Assembly (NCBI GenBank): GCA_029247205.1
Contig: JAQWLT010000002.1
Location: 25,669-89,668, forward strand
Length of the DNA stretch: 64,000 nucleotides
Source: Phycisphaerales bacterium
Lineage (GTDB): Bacteria > Planctomycetota > Phycisphaerae > Phycisphaerales > SM1A02
Reading direction: 5' to 3'
The notes beneath the pieces were generated by a model. It made no database searches. It was not told the origin of the DNA and saw only the letters and a program-made list of their open reading frames with translations. The position numbers were made by a program, and so were the translations under genes. Position 1 is the stretch's first letter. Each line of letters starts with the position of its first letter. This document shows positions 45,323 through 53,359 of this stretch, one piece after another.

Positions 45323-46954
45323 ATGTTCACGAGCCTGCGTTCTGCCGTCACGATATTTCTGGTGCTCACAACCAGCGTGCACGCGCAGGACGCTGAACCA
45401 TCCGTGACACTCGAACACCGTGGTCTGCACGGTTACATCGGTTCACATGCTGGCAGCACCCCAGATGACTACCGCTACGGTGCTGGGTTCTACGCCTCGG
45501 TCTGGTCACTGATTGAACGCCCCATCGGCGGCTTTCAGATTGGGCTGCCCTCCACCTGGCTGACACCAGATAGTTCTGACAACACCACCGAACCACTGTG
45601 TCCCGTGGGCACCACCGCTCGGGACCACTGGCCCGAGCGTGGCCCGACCTACGGCAGCGTCTTCCAAACCGTCGAAGGTGGACTGGGCTACTGGGCGGGC
45701 AACCGATTCCACTACGGACCACCAAAGTTCAGCATGAACGCCACGCCCAATTGCTACAGCACCGAAGTGGCCTCGCCTGGATGGCCATTCTTTCACAGTA
45801 GTGAACCACTTCCTGATGACATGCTCGGCATCGCGCAACTGAGCAACCGACTTCTGGTCCCGCCCGACGGCTTGACGTTCAAGGGAACTCCCAAGGGCGA
45901 ACTCCTGGGCTACGCCTACATGGCATTGCCGCTGACCGATGCACGCAATAATCCCCAGCCGACAGGACCACAGAGTTGGACGCTCTTTCTCGATGCCGAC
46001 AACTTCAAAGGTCCACTTGCCTACTACTTGCCCGAATGCTGGAGCCGGATTTCGCGAGCGTACCCATTCGACCATGGCAGATGCCTCGACAGCCGACCGG
46101 CGTCTGGCCCCGTTGCCGGCTCGATGGAAATCAACACCGTGCCTGAGTTTTTGGCCAGAGATACTGACGGTGTGCTCTACACGCGAATCCCTCAGTTGCA
46201 GTTCCCCGTTGATGACGCAGGTCGAACCGTACTTGTACGTGATGTCGCGATGTATTCCAAAGCAGCACTGTGGGATGACGTGCTGCGATGGCGACACGGT
46301 GGCGATGCACCCAAGGGCGCCTTCAAGACCGAAGGCATGGCCCGCCCCGAGATCGGCACCGGCCCAGTGACCTACCGCCAGAACAAGAAGAAGATCACCG
46401 GCATCAATGAACTGGCGACGCCCACCATCTTTCCCGGAAACGTGTTCGGCCTGGCATGGAGCGACGACGTCATGGTGCAAGACGGCATGGCGAAGTTCCC
46501 GACCTTCTTTCGTGATGCAGGCGATACCCGCGAATCGATCACCGCCGCAGACGTTCCGGCGAAGACGACACTGCGTGATCGCGCGTTTCCCGGACCGCGA
46601 ACGAACCCCCCGCCCTACACCGCCGAACCTCTAGACGGTTCGTGGGCGACTCCCGGTCCAGCGGCCGGACCATTCGAGACGGTCCTCGCCGACGGCTCCA
46701 CCGTGCGCTACTTTTGGTACCGCTTCATCGATCAACCAGTATTCCAGCAGTTCGATTGGTCCGACCAGAGACGCGATGACCTGCAACAACTGATTGTCAA
46801 GATCCACACCGCCTGGGCGATCGACGATACCTATCTTCCTGGATGCGATGGTCAGCTGGCGAGCTTCGATCCTCAACTGTTCGTCACTCCGCCTGAGTCC
46901 ATGGCCCACGGCTATGTACCGATCGTGACTTGGCAGGGCATCAAGACACAGTAA
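45323..46954 (+). CDS. Large secreted protein, unknown family
   Basis: 543 residues; ATG 45323 has AAAGGA (45309-45314) 8 nt upstream. Signal peptide MFTSLRSAVTIFLVLTTSVHAQ. The mature protein is Pro/Gly/Trp-rich with features such as GGFQIGLPSTWLTPD, GLGYWAGNRFHYGPPK, GPQSWTLFLDADNFKGP, AWAIDDTYLPGCDGQLASFD and PIVTWQGIKTQ at the C-terminus. It has no dockerin loop and no sorting tail, unlike other secreted proteins here. I recognise no domain. The LFLDADNFKGPLAYYLPE segment suggests an enclosed beta-sandwich; function not assigned. Confidence 0.8.
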   Translation: MFTSLRSAVTIFLVLTTSVHAQDAEPSVTLEHRGLHGYIGSHAGSTPDDYRYGAGFYASVWSLIERPIGGFQIGLPSTWLTPDSSDNTTEPLCPVGTTARDHWPERGPTYGSVFQTVEGGLGYWAGNRFHYGPPKFSMNATPNCYSTEVASPGWPFFHSSEPLPDDMLGIAQLSNRLLVPPDGLTFKGTPKGELLGYAYMALPLTDARNNPQPTGPQSWTLFLDADNFKGPLAYYLPECWSRISRAYPFDHGRCLDSRPASGPVAGSMEINTVPEFLARDTDGVLYTRIPQLQFPVDDAGRTVLVRDVAMYSKAALWDDVLRWRHGGDAPKGAFKTEGMARPEIGTGPVTYRQNKKKITGINELATPTIFPGNVFGLAWSDDVMVQDGMAKFPTFFRDAGDTRESITAADVPAKTTLRDRAFPGPRTNPPPYTAEPLDGSWATPGPAAGPFETVLADGSTVRYFWYRFIDQPVFQQFDWSDQRRDDLQQLIVKIHTAWAIDDTYLPGCDGQLASFDPQLFVTPPESMAHGYVPIVTWQGIKTQ

Positions 46955-47058
46955 TTGCGACAACCATGATGAAGTAGATGCCGATGTTCTCATCAACATG
47001 CTTGGTCTATCCGGGCGCTTACATGTAATCCCCAGCACAACTCCACTGCCCCAATACG

Positions 47059-47661
47059 CTATCGCTTCAATCCAACACCCAGACCATCGCCGATCGGTAC
47101 AAGGCTCCAATCTATGCGGTCGTCGACTGCCATCAGGTCAACCAACGCTCGTGTTGCAATTGTCGATTCATCTTGATGTGCAGGATCAGCGACGCGTCCA
47201 CCACGGAACATGTTGTCTACCGTGTACAAACCTCCCGGACGAAGCAGTTGCAATCCAAGGTTGAAATAGTCAACGGCAGACTCCTTATCTGCATCGACGT
47301 ACATGAAGTCATATGACCCCGCCTCCCCTGCCTCGAGCATTGCAGTCAGGGTGTCTTTGCCTGGCCCGAGTCTGGATTCAATTCGACTATCAATCCCCGC
47401 TTTCATCCACCAAGCCCGCGACTCTTTGAGGTAGTTCGCATCCAAATCGCATGCGATGAGTTTTCCATCAGGCGGCAACGCAAGTGCAATACCCAAGGCG
47501 CTATACCCGGTAAAGACGCCGATCTCAATCGCACGCTGCGCACGAATTGATCTGAGCAGCAATTGGATGAACTGGACCTGCTCAGGTGCAGTCTGCATCT
47601 CACCAGCCGGATGGTGCTCCATGGCAGATCGGAGAGACTTCTGGACATCTGTCTCCCGCAA
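47059..47661 (-). CDS. Class I SAM-dependent O-methyltransferase (CCoAOMT-like)
   Basis: Methylates small hydroxylated aromatics or related compounds in the family. SAM motifs: AIEIGVFTGYSALGIALALP (motif I), LIACDLDANYLKESRAWW, FMYVDADKESAVDYF and VDNMFRGGRVADP. The coordinates use TTG 47661, but the frame continues upstream with family-like residues (LGGWLQENTLRE). The only upstream start-like codon with a strong ribosome site is an ATT at 47721 (AGGAG at 47730-47734, 8 nt away), so the true protein may be 20 residues longer. Minus strand, divergent from the FMN reductase. Confidence 0.85.
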   Translation of the reverse strand: MRETDVQKSLRSAMEHHPAGEMQTAPEQVQFIQLLLRSIRAQRAIEIGVFTGYSALGIALALPPDGKLIACDLDANYLKESRAWWMKAGIDSRIESRLGPGKDTLTAMLEAGEAGSYDFMYVDADKESAVDYFNLGLQLLRPGGLYTVDNMFRGGRVADPAHQDESTIATRALVDLMAVDDRIDWSLVPIGDGLGVGLKR

Positions 47662-47818
47662 GGTGTTCTCTTGCAGCCATCCTCCAAGGCCGTGCGATAT
47701 GTCGTTTGTGCGCCGTGAAATTGTGATTGCTCCTGATCAAGAAATATACACAAACTTGCCAAACATGCATGAACTGATCAACGGGCGTGTTGCTGTAGAA
47801 CGACTACCATTGGTCGTC

Positions 47819-48400
47819 ATGAACAGAGCACCACGTATTCTTGCCTTCAGCGGAAGTCTTCGCACCTCATCATGGAATCACCGGATCGCTGAACTGTCCG
47901 CCAAGGCGGCCTCTGATGCCGGGGCAAACGTCACGATGCTGCGGCTGCGCGACTACCCACTCCCTGTATACGATCAAGAGATCGAGGCGTCCACGGGGCT
48001 CCCCTCCCACGTTGTTGACCTCAAGAAACTCTTTCGCGAGACCGATGGATTCCTGATCGCATCCCCGGAATACAACGGATCGATCAGCGCCGCGTTGAAG
48101 AATGTCATTGACTGGGTCAGCCGTCCGGAGGACGGCCATCCGAATCTCGTTGGATTCAAGGGAAAGGTCGCCGGTCTTCTCGCCTGCTCCCCGGGTCGCC
48201 TCGGGGGATTGCGAGGGCTTGCGCAACTGCGAATAATTCTTTCGAGCATTGGGACGATCGTGCTTCCGGACCAAGTCGCCGTGCCTGGCATCCATGATCA
48301 ATTCAAGGACTCCGACGTAATCGGGGACGAAGGTATGCAGCAGGCCGTCGAACGAGTTGGGCAGCAAGTAGCCCAAGTTGCCGCAGCCCTTGGCGATTGA
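47819..48400 (+). CDS. NAD(P)H-dependent FMN reductase / quinone reductase
   Basis: 193 residues from ATG 47819; ATG 47765 is an alternative 18 residues longer. It is a flavodoxin-like reductase: FMN phosphate loop in AFSGSLRTSSWNHRIAE, and SPEYNGSISAALKNVIDWVS, the family signature. Enzymes of this group reduce FMN, quinones, azo compounds or chromate with NAD(P)H. Cytosolic. A strong GC hairpin (48455-48480) follows its stop by about 55 bp. Confidence 0.9.
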   Translation: MNRAPRILAFSGSLRTSSWNHRIAELSAKAASDAGANVTMLRLRDYPLPVYDQEIEASTGLPSHVVDLKKLFRETDGFLIASPEYNGSISAALKNVIDWVSRPEDGHPNLVGFKGKVAGLLACSPGRLGGLRGLAQLRIILSSIGTIVLPDQVAVPGIHDQFKDSDVIGDEGMQQAVERVGQQVAQVAAALGD

Positions 48401-48454
48401 ACGCTTCTGGGTTTACCCCACACTTCTATGTTCATGGAAGGTGTTCTTATTGAA

Positions 48455-48480
48455 CAACCCCCGGACGATGCCGGGGGTTG
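48455..48480. terminator. GC-rich 10-bp hairpin between convergent genes
   Basis: CAACCCCCGG / CCGGGGGTTG, perfect, loop ACGATG. It lies between the FMN reductase (plus) and the 48511 gene (minus), convergent, so it can serve as a two-way terminator. A related but shorter pairing (ACACTTC / GAAGGTGT) precedes it at 48418-48450, perhaps a decayed copy of the window's repeat element. Confidence 0.6.
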
Positions 48481-48510
48481 CGAAGATTGATAGCAGGTGT
48501 ACTTGCTGAT

Positions 48511-48921
48511 TTACTTCTTGGGCAGATCTTTGGTGTCAGGAAGTTCGATCAGGGCTGCCCCAATGAGCGAGATAGCCGCACCCCGTGGTCCTGTACCTAT
48601 CGAAATACGTGGGAATTCATTTTCGTCCATACACACTATGCCACTCTCGCCCTTCTCATTATTCCCGATCGCAAGAGTCGGCTTTCCATGGACATCCAAT
48701 AGCGCGATGCCGACACCGCCATCTTTCTCATTTGTGCCCATCACGACGCGAGGTTTTCCATCCTTCATAATCGTGAGGCCCTCTAGCACCAAGACTTTCG
48801 GCGGCTGCTGCGCCATGCCGAGAAACAACACTACGAACAAACCAAGACACATGCCGGCCATCCCAATCCGTTGACGACGGATGCGGGATTCAAGCACACT
48901 CAACTTTTCCTCAATAGACAT
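48511..48921 (-). CDS. Membrane-anchored protein with short beta repeats
   Basis: 136 residues from ATG 48921, preceded by GGAGAG with 4 nt between; the TTG at 48933 is less likely. Residues 1-20 form a charged helix (SIEEKLSVLESRIRRQR), then one membrane helix (GMCLGLFVVLFLGMA). The outer part carries three ~28-residue repeats, KPRVVMGTNEKDGGVGIALL, KPTLAIGNNEKGESGIV and FPRISIGTGPRGAAISLIG. The topology suggests a signal-anchored periplasmic protein. The repeat type occurs in other uncharacterised bacterial proteins; no function is known. Confidence 0.7.
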   Translation of the reverse strand: MSIEEKLSVLESRIRRQRIGMAGMCLGLFVVLFLGMAQQPPKVLVLEGLTIMKDGKPRVVMGTNEKDGGVGIALLDVHGKPTLAIGNNEKGESGIVCMDENEFPRISIGTGPRGAAISLIGAALIELPDTKDLPKK

Positions 48922-49216
48922 ATAACTCTCCAAGTATTCAATGCATAGATTTCTTTGTTCGGTAGTCGGCGTGTTCCATTCTAACGAATGAGCACATTGC
49001 AGAATGCTTACTTCAATAATGAGAACTGCTACTTGTTCTCTCTTGACGAAGAGAGTGCTGTTTAGATATTCGGCCGATGAGGTGCGATGCCACCTATTGT
49101 CGGATCAAATCACAACGCAATACATGCGATTGTGGAATGAAGCAATGAGCACTGCTCGGAGTCGCAAGATTGGCTTTTCTCAAGGCCCTCGCCGCCGTAC
49201 AACATCTCTGGATTTA

Positions 49217-51226
49217 CTAGATTGTTGTTGCTGATGGATCGCAAAGATCCGGTTCAGCCTCCGGCCGCGCTGTCTGAGCAGCCACCATGTCCCGGTAGTT
49301 CTCATTGCTGTCGAGCAAGTGCTCGTGCGTCCCTTGAGCAATACAGGTGCCATGTTCCAGTACCACGATCAGGTCCGCATGTCGGATAGTCGACAAACGG
49401 TGGGCGATGGCAAAGGTTGTCCGGCCGCGCAGCAACTGATCAATCGATGCCTGAATGAGGCGTTCGCTCTGGGTATCTAGGTTACTGGTGGCCTCGTCGA
49501 GAATGAGAATTCTTGGATCGGCGAGAATCGCACGGGCGATGGCCAACCGTTGGCGTTGTCCGCCCGAGAGCCGCACGCCGCGTTCTCCGATGAAGGTGTC
49601 GAAACCATTCGCTGTGGACTCGATGAACTCAAGTGCATTGGCCGCCTCGGCTGCACGCTTGATATCTGCATGTGTGGCCTGGCGTCGGCCGAAGGCGATG
49701 TTGTCACGAATCGTACCGTCGAAGAGAAAGACATCCTGCTCGACGATTCCTATAAGGCTGCGATATCGATCGAGGGTGATATCTCGTAGATCAACACCAT
49801 CGAGACTGATACGGCCATGCTGCGGATCGAAGAAACGGGCAATCATGTTGCAAAGCGTTGTCTTGCCGGCCCCCGATGCGCCAATGAAGGCGACAAGTTG
49901 ACCGGGCTCGGCTGTAAACGTGAGGTCATGCAGAACCGCTTGCTTTGATTTTGGATATGAGAAGGTGATGTTCTCGACACACACACGGCCCACGACGCAC
50001 TCCCGATCTAACGTGATCGCCGCAGGAGTATCGGGCAACTCTCTGGGTTCTTCCAGTAAGTCAAGGACGCGATCAAGCCCGGCGAGGTTGGTCTGGAAAG
50101 AAGTGGCACTGGAAGCCAAAGTCTCGATAGGACCCAGTAGCAGTACGAGGTAAGTCAGAAACATCACGAGATCGCCAACGGTAATAGTTCCCTCAAGCAC
50201 CTGAATTCCTCCGTACAGGAGAAGAGCAGAACTGGCTACGGGAACGGCAAGGGCCCAGATCGTCTCCGTGATGCGCGACCACCACCAGGCATTGATTTCC
50301 TGACGGGCAAGCATGTGATTGCCGGAGGTAAATCGACCTGACTCTGTGCGATCCCGGCCAAAGGCACGCACAACCCGCATACCCGAGAAGATCTCGGTTG
50401 CATGCGCATCGATATTGGACCGCTGTACTCGGATGTCACGATAAAGAGGGCGAATTCGGTTGATCCATGTCCGATGTGTGAACCACACCATCGGGAGAAT
50501 GCACAGGGCGCCCAATAGAAGTCGCCAGTCAGTAAAGGCGAGGATCGTCAGAATCCCAAACAATTGAATGATCGCCCGCCATGGGTTGTAGATCAGTCCA
50601 AAGACTAGTTCTGCGATACCACCGGCATCCTCTCTCAGCAAACTCGCGACACCCCCCGATCGGAGTTCGTTGATGCGATTCAGCGGTAGTCGCACCGCGT
50701 GATCGAAGACTCGCCGCCGAATGCTCACCGCAAGAACGCGGCTTGCCTTTGTTGCTTGCCAGCGACTAGAGAGCCCGCAAGCCACGCTAGCAAATGCGAC
50801 CACGACCAGAGCGCAGGCGATGACCAACAGTAGTCGTCGAGGATGATCATCAAGTTGCCACGAAATGGGGAGCCACGTGGCCAGCGAGGCGGGAAGTGGA
50901 TCCCCGGTAAATGCGTAGTCAATGACAAGTTTCGTCGCAGCTGGAGGCAGCAGTCCTAGGAGTGTGCCCAGCGTCAAGAGGCCCAACGCCAGTCCCACGG
51001 CGCGCCGTCGCCGCCCAAGCATCGATAGGAATATCCAAAAAAGTCCACCGGCTGATCGTGACCGATTCAGACTCCGAGTCGTGCCTCGGTGGGTCATGTG
51101 GTTTCGAGATTGCCGCGATTGTTTCCGGCGTTGCCGAATGAACAACTTATAGGCAGAGAACCGGAGGCCACTAGAGCCATGCTGAAGTGGTTGATCGAGA
51201 TGCGAGTCAGGCCTAGGAGATGACAT
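49217..51226 (-). CDS. ABC exporter, fused permease-ATPase (MsbA-type)
   Basis: 669 residues; ATG 51097 (MTHRG) is a plausible shorter start because the first 43 residues lack any feature. Six membrane helices in an ABC type-1 exporter domain (about 75-380; GLLTLGTLLGLLPPAATKLV), then the nucleotide-binding domain with Walker A GASGAGKTT, Q-loop EQDVFLFDG, signature LSGGQRQRLA, Walker B ILILDEATS and switch AHRLSTI. It works as a homodimer; substrates in the family include lipid A, lipids and drugs. Single gene; a degenerate hairpin element lies just upstream at 51274. Confidence 0.92.
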   Translation of the reverse strand: MSSPRPDSHLDQPLQHGSSGLRFSAYKLFIRQRRKQSRQSRNHMTHRGTTRSLNRSRSAGGLFWIFLSMLGRRRRAVGLALGLLTLGTLLGLLPPAATKLVIDYAFTGDPLPASLATWLPISWQLDDHPRRLLLVIACALVVVAFASVACGLSSRWQATKASRVLAVSIRRRVFDHAVRLPLNRINELRSGGVASLLREDAGGIAELVFGLIYNPWRAIIQLFGILTILAFTDWRLLLGALCILPMVWFTHRTWINRIRPLYRDIRVQRSNIDAHATEIFSGMRVVRAFGRDRTESGRFTSGNHMLARQEINAWWWSRITETIWALAVPVASSALLLYGGIQVLEGTITVGDLVMFLTYLVLLLGPIETLASSATSFQTNLAGLDRVLDLLEEPRELPDTPAAITLDRECVVGRVCVENITFSYPKSKQAVLHDLTFTAEPGQLVAFIGASGAGKTTLCNMIARFFDPQHGRISLDGVDLRDITLDRYRSLIGIVEQDVFLFDGTIRDNIAFGRRQATHADIKRAAEAANALEFIESTANGFDTFIGERGVRLSGGQRQRLAIARAILADPRILILDEATSNLDTQSERLIQASIDQLLRGRTTFAIAHRLSTIRHADLIVVLEHGTCIAQGTHEHLLDSNENYRDMVAAQTARPEAEPDLCDPSATTI

Positions 51227-51273
51227 GGACGCCGCATCTTATAACCAATACACCGACCACAACCAAACCAACC

Positions 51274-51311
51274 CACTGCACCTCCGTATCCACGGGGCCC
51301 TTGTTATTGAA
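51274..51311. repeat. Intergenic hairpin element, diverged copy
   Basis: CACTGCACCTCCGTATCCAC then GGGGCCCTTGTTATTG: the same layout as the consensus, with CCTCCGT / ACGGGG pairing retained. It lies between the umuC stop and the ABC exporter start. All copies read in the same direction on the plus strand. Confidence 0.6.
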
Positions 51312-51318
51312 GATCTTC

Positions 51319-52581
51319 TCAGCTCGTCTTAGGGAGTTCATCCCACCGAGTCGTATATCGAGGTGAACGAGATCCTTGCTGCATGGACCAACTACGTCTA
51401 TCTACTCCGCTGGCGGCCGGATGGAGGGTGTCAGAACCCATCTTCACGTTGATCAAATCCATGACCTGCATAAGTTTGGCGTCATGTTCATGGTCGCGGT
51501 CGCTAAACAATGTGCTTTGTGTTTCTCCGAAGGAAATCTCTGAAAGCATTACTCCGGCTTTCTTGTACTGAAACCCCTCCTTCCACAGGCCGTGACCAAT
51601 TGCAGCAGCTTCTTTCAAAATCACAGGTGTCGTGTTCGTGGGGGGCAGTAACTCACACGAGCCCGAGACGCAATATTGGGGTAAATCCTTGCGAAAGCGA
51701 TTGGTTTGAATAAATACTGCAAGTCGACCGGCCACGCCGCCTTCAGATCGAAGCTTCTCGGCAGCACGAATGGCATGAGAGGCAATCGCCTGAGACATGT
51801 GCTCCCACCTCGTCACCATTCGCCCGAATGAGCGTGATCGAACGAGTGATCTTCGCTGAGCTGGATTACTTTCAATATTTTCACATGGAATACCTGATAG
51901 CTCCATCGCTGTGCGCATCACTGTCACATTGAAGTGGGATCGAATATCCGCCGTTCGCATTTGAACAACTTCCCATGCTGTATCAACTCCAACTTGTTTA
52001 AACCGCTTCGCCCATTGACGACCAATACCCCAAATCTCATCAATTGGTGTTGCGGCTAACACTCGCCTGCGGTCAAGATCGCGAACTGGAAACCTGTACA
52101 CCGAACCAGCCAATGAATCCTTCTTGGCAACCCGATTCGCGAGCTTTGCTAAGGTCTTCGTTGGTCCTATGCCAATCGAAACTGGAATGCCAGTCCACTT
52201 GAGAACTGTCGATTGAATCTTTCTACAAAATATTTCTAGATCACAATCAGCCACAGGCGTCAGATCAAAGAACACCTCGTCTATAGAGTAGATTTCTACC
52301 TCTGGAATAAAGTGGAGAATCGAACTGACAACACGACGAGACATATCTTCATATAAAGCGTAGTTCGAAGAACAGACAACAACATTGTTTTTCCTAATTA
52401 CATCTCTACATTGAAATACCGGCTGACCCATACGAATGCCAAGATCTTTTGCTTCTTGTGAACGCGCAATCACACAACCATCATTATTTGAAAGCACGAT
52501 GATTGGCTTAGAAGAAAACTGTGGATGAAAAATGCGCTCACATGTTGCGTAGAAATTGTTGCAGTCGGCTAATGCATACAT
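51319..52581 (-). CDS. umuC: Y-family DNA polymerase subunit UmuC
   Basis: 420 residues, matching E. coli UmuC (422). Error-prone translesion polymerase, active with cleaved UmuD. Palm motifs: ADCNNFYA at residues 5-12 (first catalytic Asp) and YSIDEVFFDL (Asp-Glu pair; usually SIDEAFLDL). Little-finger and thumb features include PVSIGIGPTKTLAKLAN, IDEIWGIGRQWAKR and WEHMSQAIASHA. It starts 7 bp after umuD, in one operon. The umuDC pair looks more AT-rich than its neighbours, which may reflect transfer. Confidence 0.95.
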   Translation of the reverse strand: MYALADCNNFYATCERIFHPQFSSKPIIVLSNNDGCVIARSQEAKDLGIRMGQPVFQCRDVIRKNNVVVCSSNYALYEDMSRRVVSSILHFIPEVEIYSIDEVFFDLTPVADCDLEIFCRKIQSTVLKWTGIPVSIGIGPTKTLAKLANRVAKKDSLAGSVYRFPVRDLDRRRVLAATPIDEIWGIGRQWAKRFKQVGVDTAWEVVQMRTADIRSHFNVTVMRTAMELSGIPCENIESNPAQRRSLVRSRSFGRMVTRWEHMSQAIASHAIRAAEKLRSEGGVAGRLAVFIQTNRFRKDLPQYCVSGSCELLPPTNTTPVILKEAAAIGHGLWKEGFQYKKAGVMLSEISFGETQSTLFSDRDHEHDAKLMQVMDLINVKMGSDTLHPAASGVDRRSWSMQQGSRSPRYTTRWDELPKTS

Positions 52582-52588
52582 CAGTCAT

Positions 52589-53011
52589 TCACGGCCGATG
52601 AATAACCCAAGTCACAACGCCCCATGCACGAACCTCGGTGTCCTGCCCAATTGCTATAGGGGGATAGTTGGGATGCTCTGCTGCAAGCACAAAGCCATCA
52701 CTGGATTTACACAATCGCTTCACAGTGAATTCTCCGTCAACAACTGCCACGATCACCATGTTTGGTTCTGGAGAAATAGACCTGTCAACAATCAGTAGAT
52801 CTCCGTCATAAATACCAGCACCTTCCATGGAACAACCTCCAGCCCGCAAGAAGAAGGTTGCAGCCGGCCGAGTGATGAACTCCTCATTCAAATCCAAAGC
52901 ACGCTCGACATAGTCATCCGCGGGCGATGGAAAGCCTGCCTCTACACGAGAGGAAAGCAGTGGACGAGGAATAACCTGTGCTCCCAAAGCAGTTTTATAG
53001 ACCGTAGGCAT
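52589..53011 (-). CDS. umuD: SOS mutagenesis protein UmuD (self-cleaving protease)
   Basis: 140 residues from ATG 53011, the length of E. coli UmuD (139); the frame is open to 53176 but those codons are leader. Cleavage site Ala-Gly in VEAGFPSPADDYVE, catalytic Ser in GCSMEGAGI, Lys in FTVKRLC. RecA-stimulated self-cleavage makes UmuD', the UmuC partner. N-terminal PTVYKTALGAQ replaces the usual short arm. A leader hairpin (53053-53070) lies 42 nt upstream of the start. No certain LexA box was recognised. Confidence 0.93.
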   Translation of the reverse strand: MPTVYKTALGAQVIPRPLLSSRVEAGFPSPADDYVERALDLNEEFITRPAATFFLRAGGCSMEGAGIYDGDLLIVDRSISPEPNMVIVAVVDGEFTVKRLCKSSDGFVLAAEHPNYPPIAIGQDTEVRAWGVVTWVIHRP

Positions 53012-53052
53012 AACCGAATACCCTAACAGATACCGACCACGAAGGTTTGCAG

Positions 53053-53070
53053 GCCTCTCCCAATGGAGAG
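53053..53070 (-). promoter_or_regulatory. Leader hairpin upstream of umuD
   Basis: Perfect 7-bp stem CCTCTCC / GGAGAGG with a 4-nt loop CAAT, about 42 nt before the umuD start on its own strand. Could modulate translation or be a binding site; the GGAGAGG arm resembles a ribosome site but is not near a start. Confidence 0.4.
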
Positions 53071-53177
53071 GTCTTGTAGAACCCGAGCCGACCTCCAGAA
53101 GAGCGGAAGCCACTTCCACCTGATGGAGCAATCCGTGCTGATTTGGACCAATGTGTCTAACAACTCCAACGCCCATC

Positions 53178-53220
53178 GCACGCCCCCTCCTTATTCACCA
53201 GGGTGGTGCGTGCTTCTTGA
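53178..53220. repeat. Intergenic hairpin element, diverged copy
   Basis: GCACGCCCCCTCC ... TTATTCACC ... AGGGTGGTGCGTGC then TTCTTGAG; arms pair over about 11-13 positions and keep the consensus TATTCACC loop side. Sits in the umuD upstream region. Confidence 0.5.
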
Positions 53221-53280
53221 GAAGCACTTGGTAGCCGCGCATTGATGCTGAAGTTGCATATGTAAACATACAAATAACCA

Positions 53281-53309
53281 TTGACTTACCCTTCAATGAA
53301 CTCTACATG
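53281..53309 (+). promoter_or_regulatory. Candidate sigma-70-like promoter for the 53360 gene
   Basis: TTGACT (53281-53286), 17-bp spacer, TACATG (53304-53309; a poor -10). The distance from the -10 to the ATG at 53360 (51 nt) matches that of the 58843 gene exactly and that of 55848 within 7 nt, which supports both this site and the chosen start. Confidence 0.35.
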
Positions 53310-53359
53310 TGGGGTTTATGCAATCTACGGTTGCTTTGCTTGTAAATGGATCAATCTCA

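Larger units (their letters stand above)
53012..53359. other. 348-bp divergent region: umuD leader and beta-helix promoter
   Basis: Holds the hairpin at 53053-53070, a repeat-element copy at 53178-53220, an inverted repeat TATGT-AA-ACATA near 53259-53270, and a promoter candidate at 53281-53309 for the rightward gene. No other coding evidence. Confidence 0.5.

Noticed and set aside
45506..46480. Minus-strand frame of 324 codons opposite the 45323 gene
   Set aside because: His/Gly/Arg-rich composition without domain or ribosome site; it mirrors the codon bias of the opposite gene.
49004..49234. Plus-strand frame of 76 codons between the 48511 gene and the ABC exporter
   Set aside because: No ribosome site, Cys-rich end produced by the exporter's 3' end, no recognisable features.
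53012..53176. 55-residue N-terminal extension of UmuD
   Set aside because: Full-length UmuD begins at 53011; the extension covers a leader hairpin and resembles no protease arm.
53259..53270. TATGT-AA-ACATA inverted repeat as a LexA operator
   Set aside because: Arms do not match known LexA consensus types and it lies about 250 bp from the umuD start.
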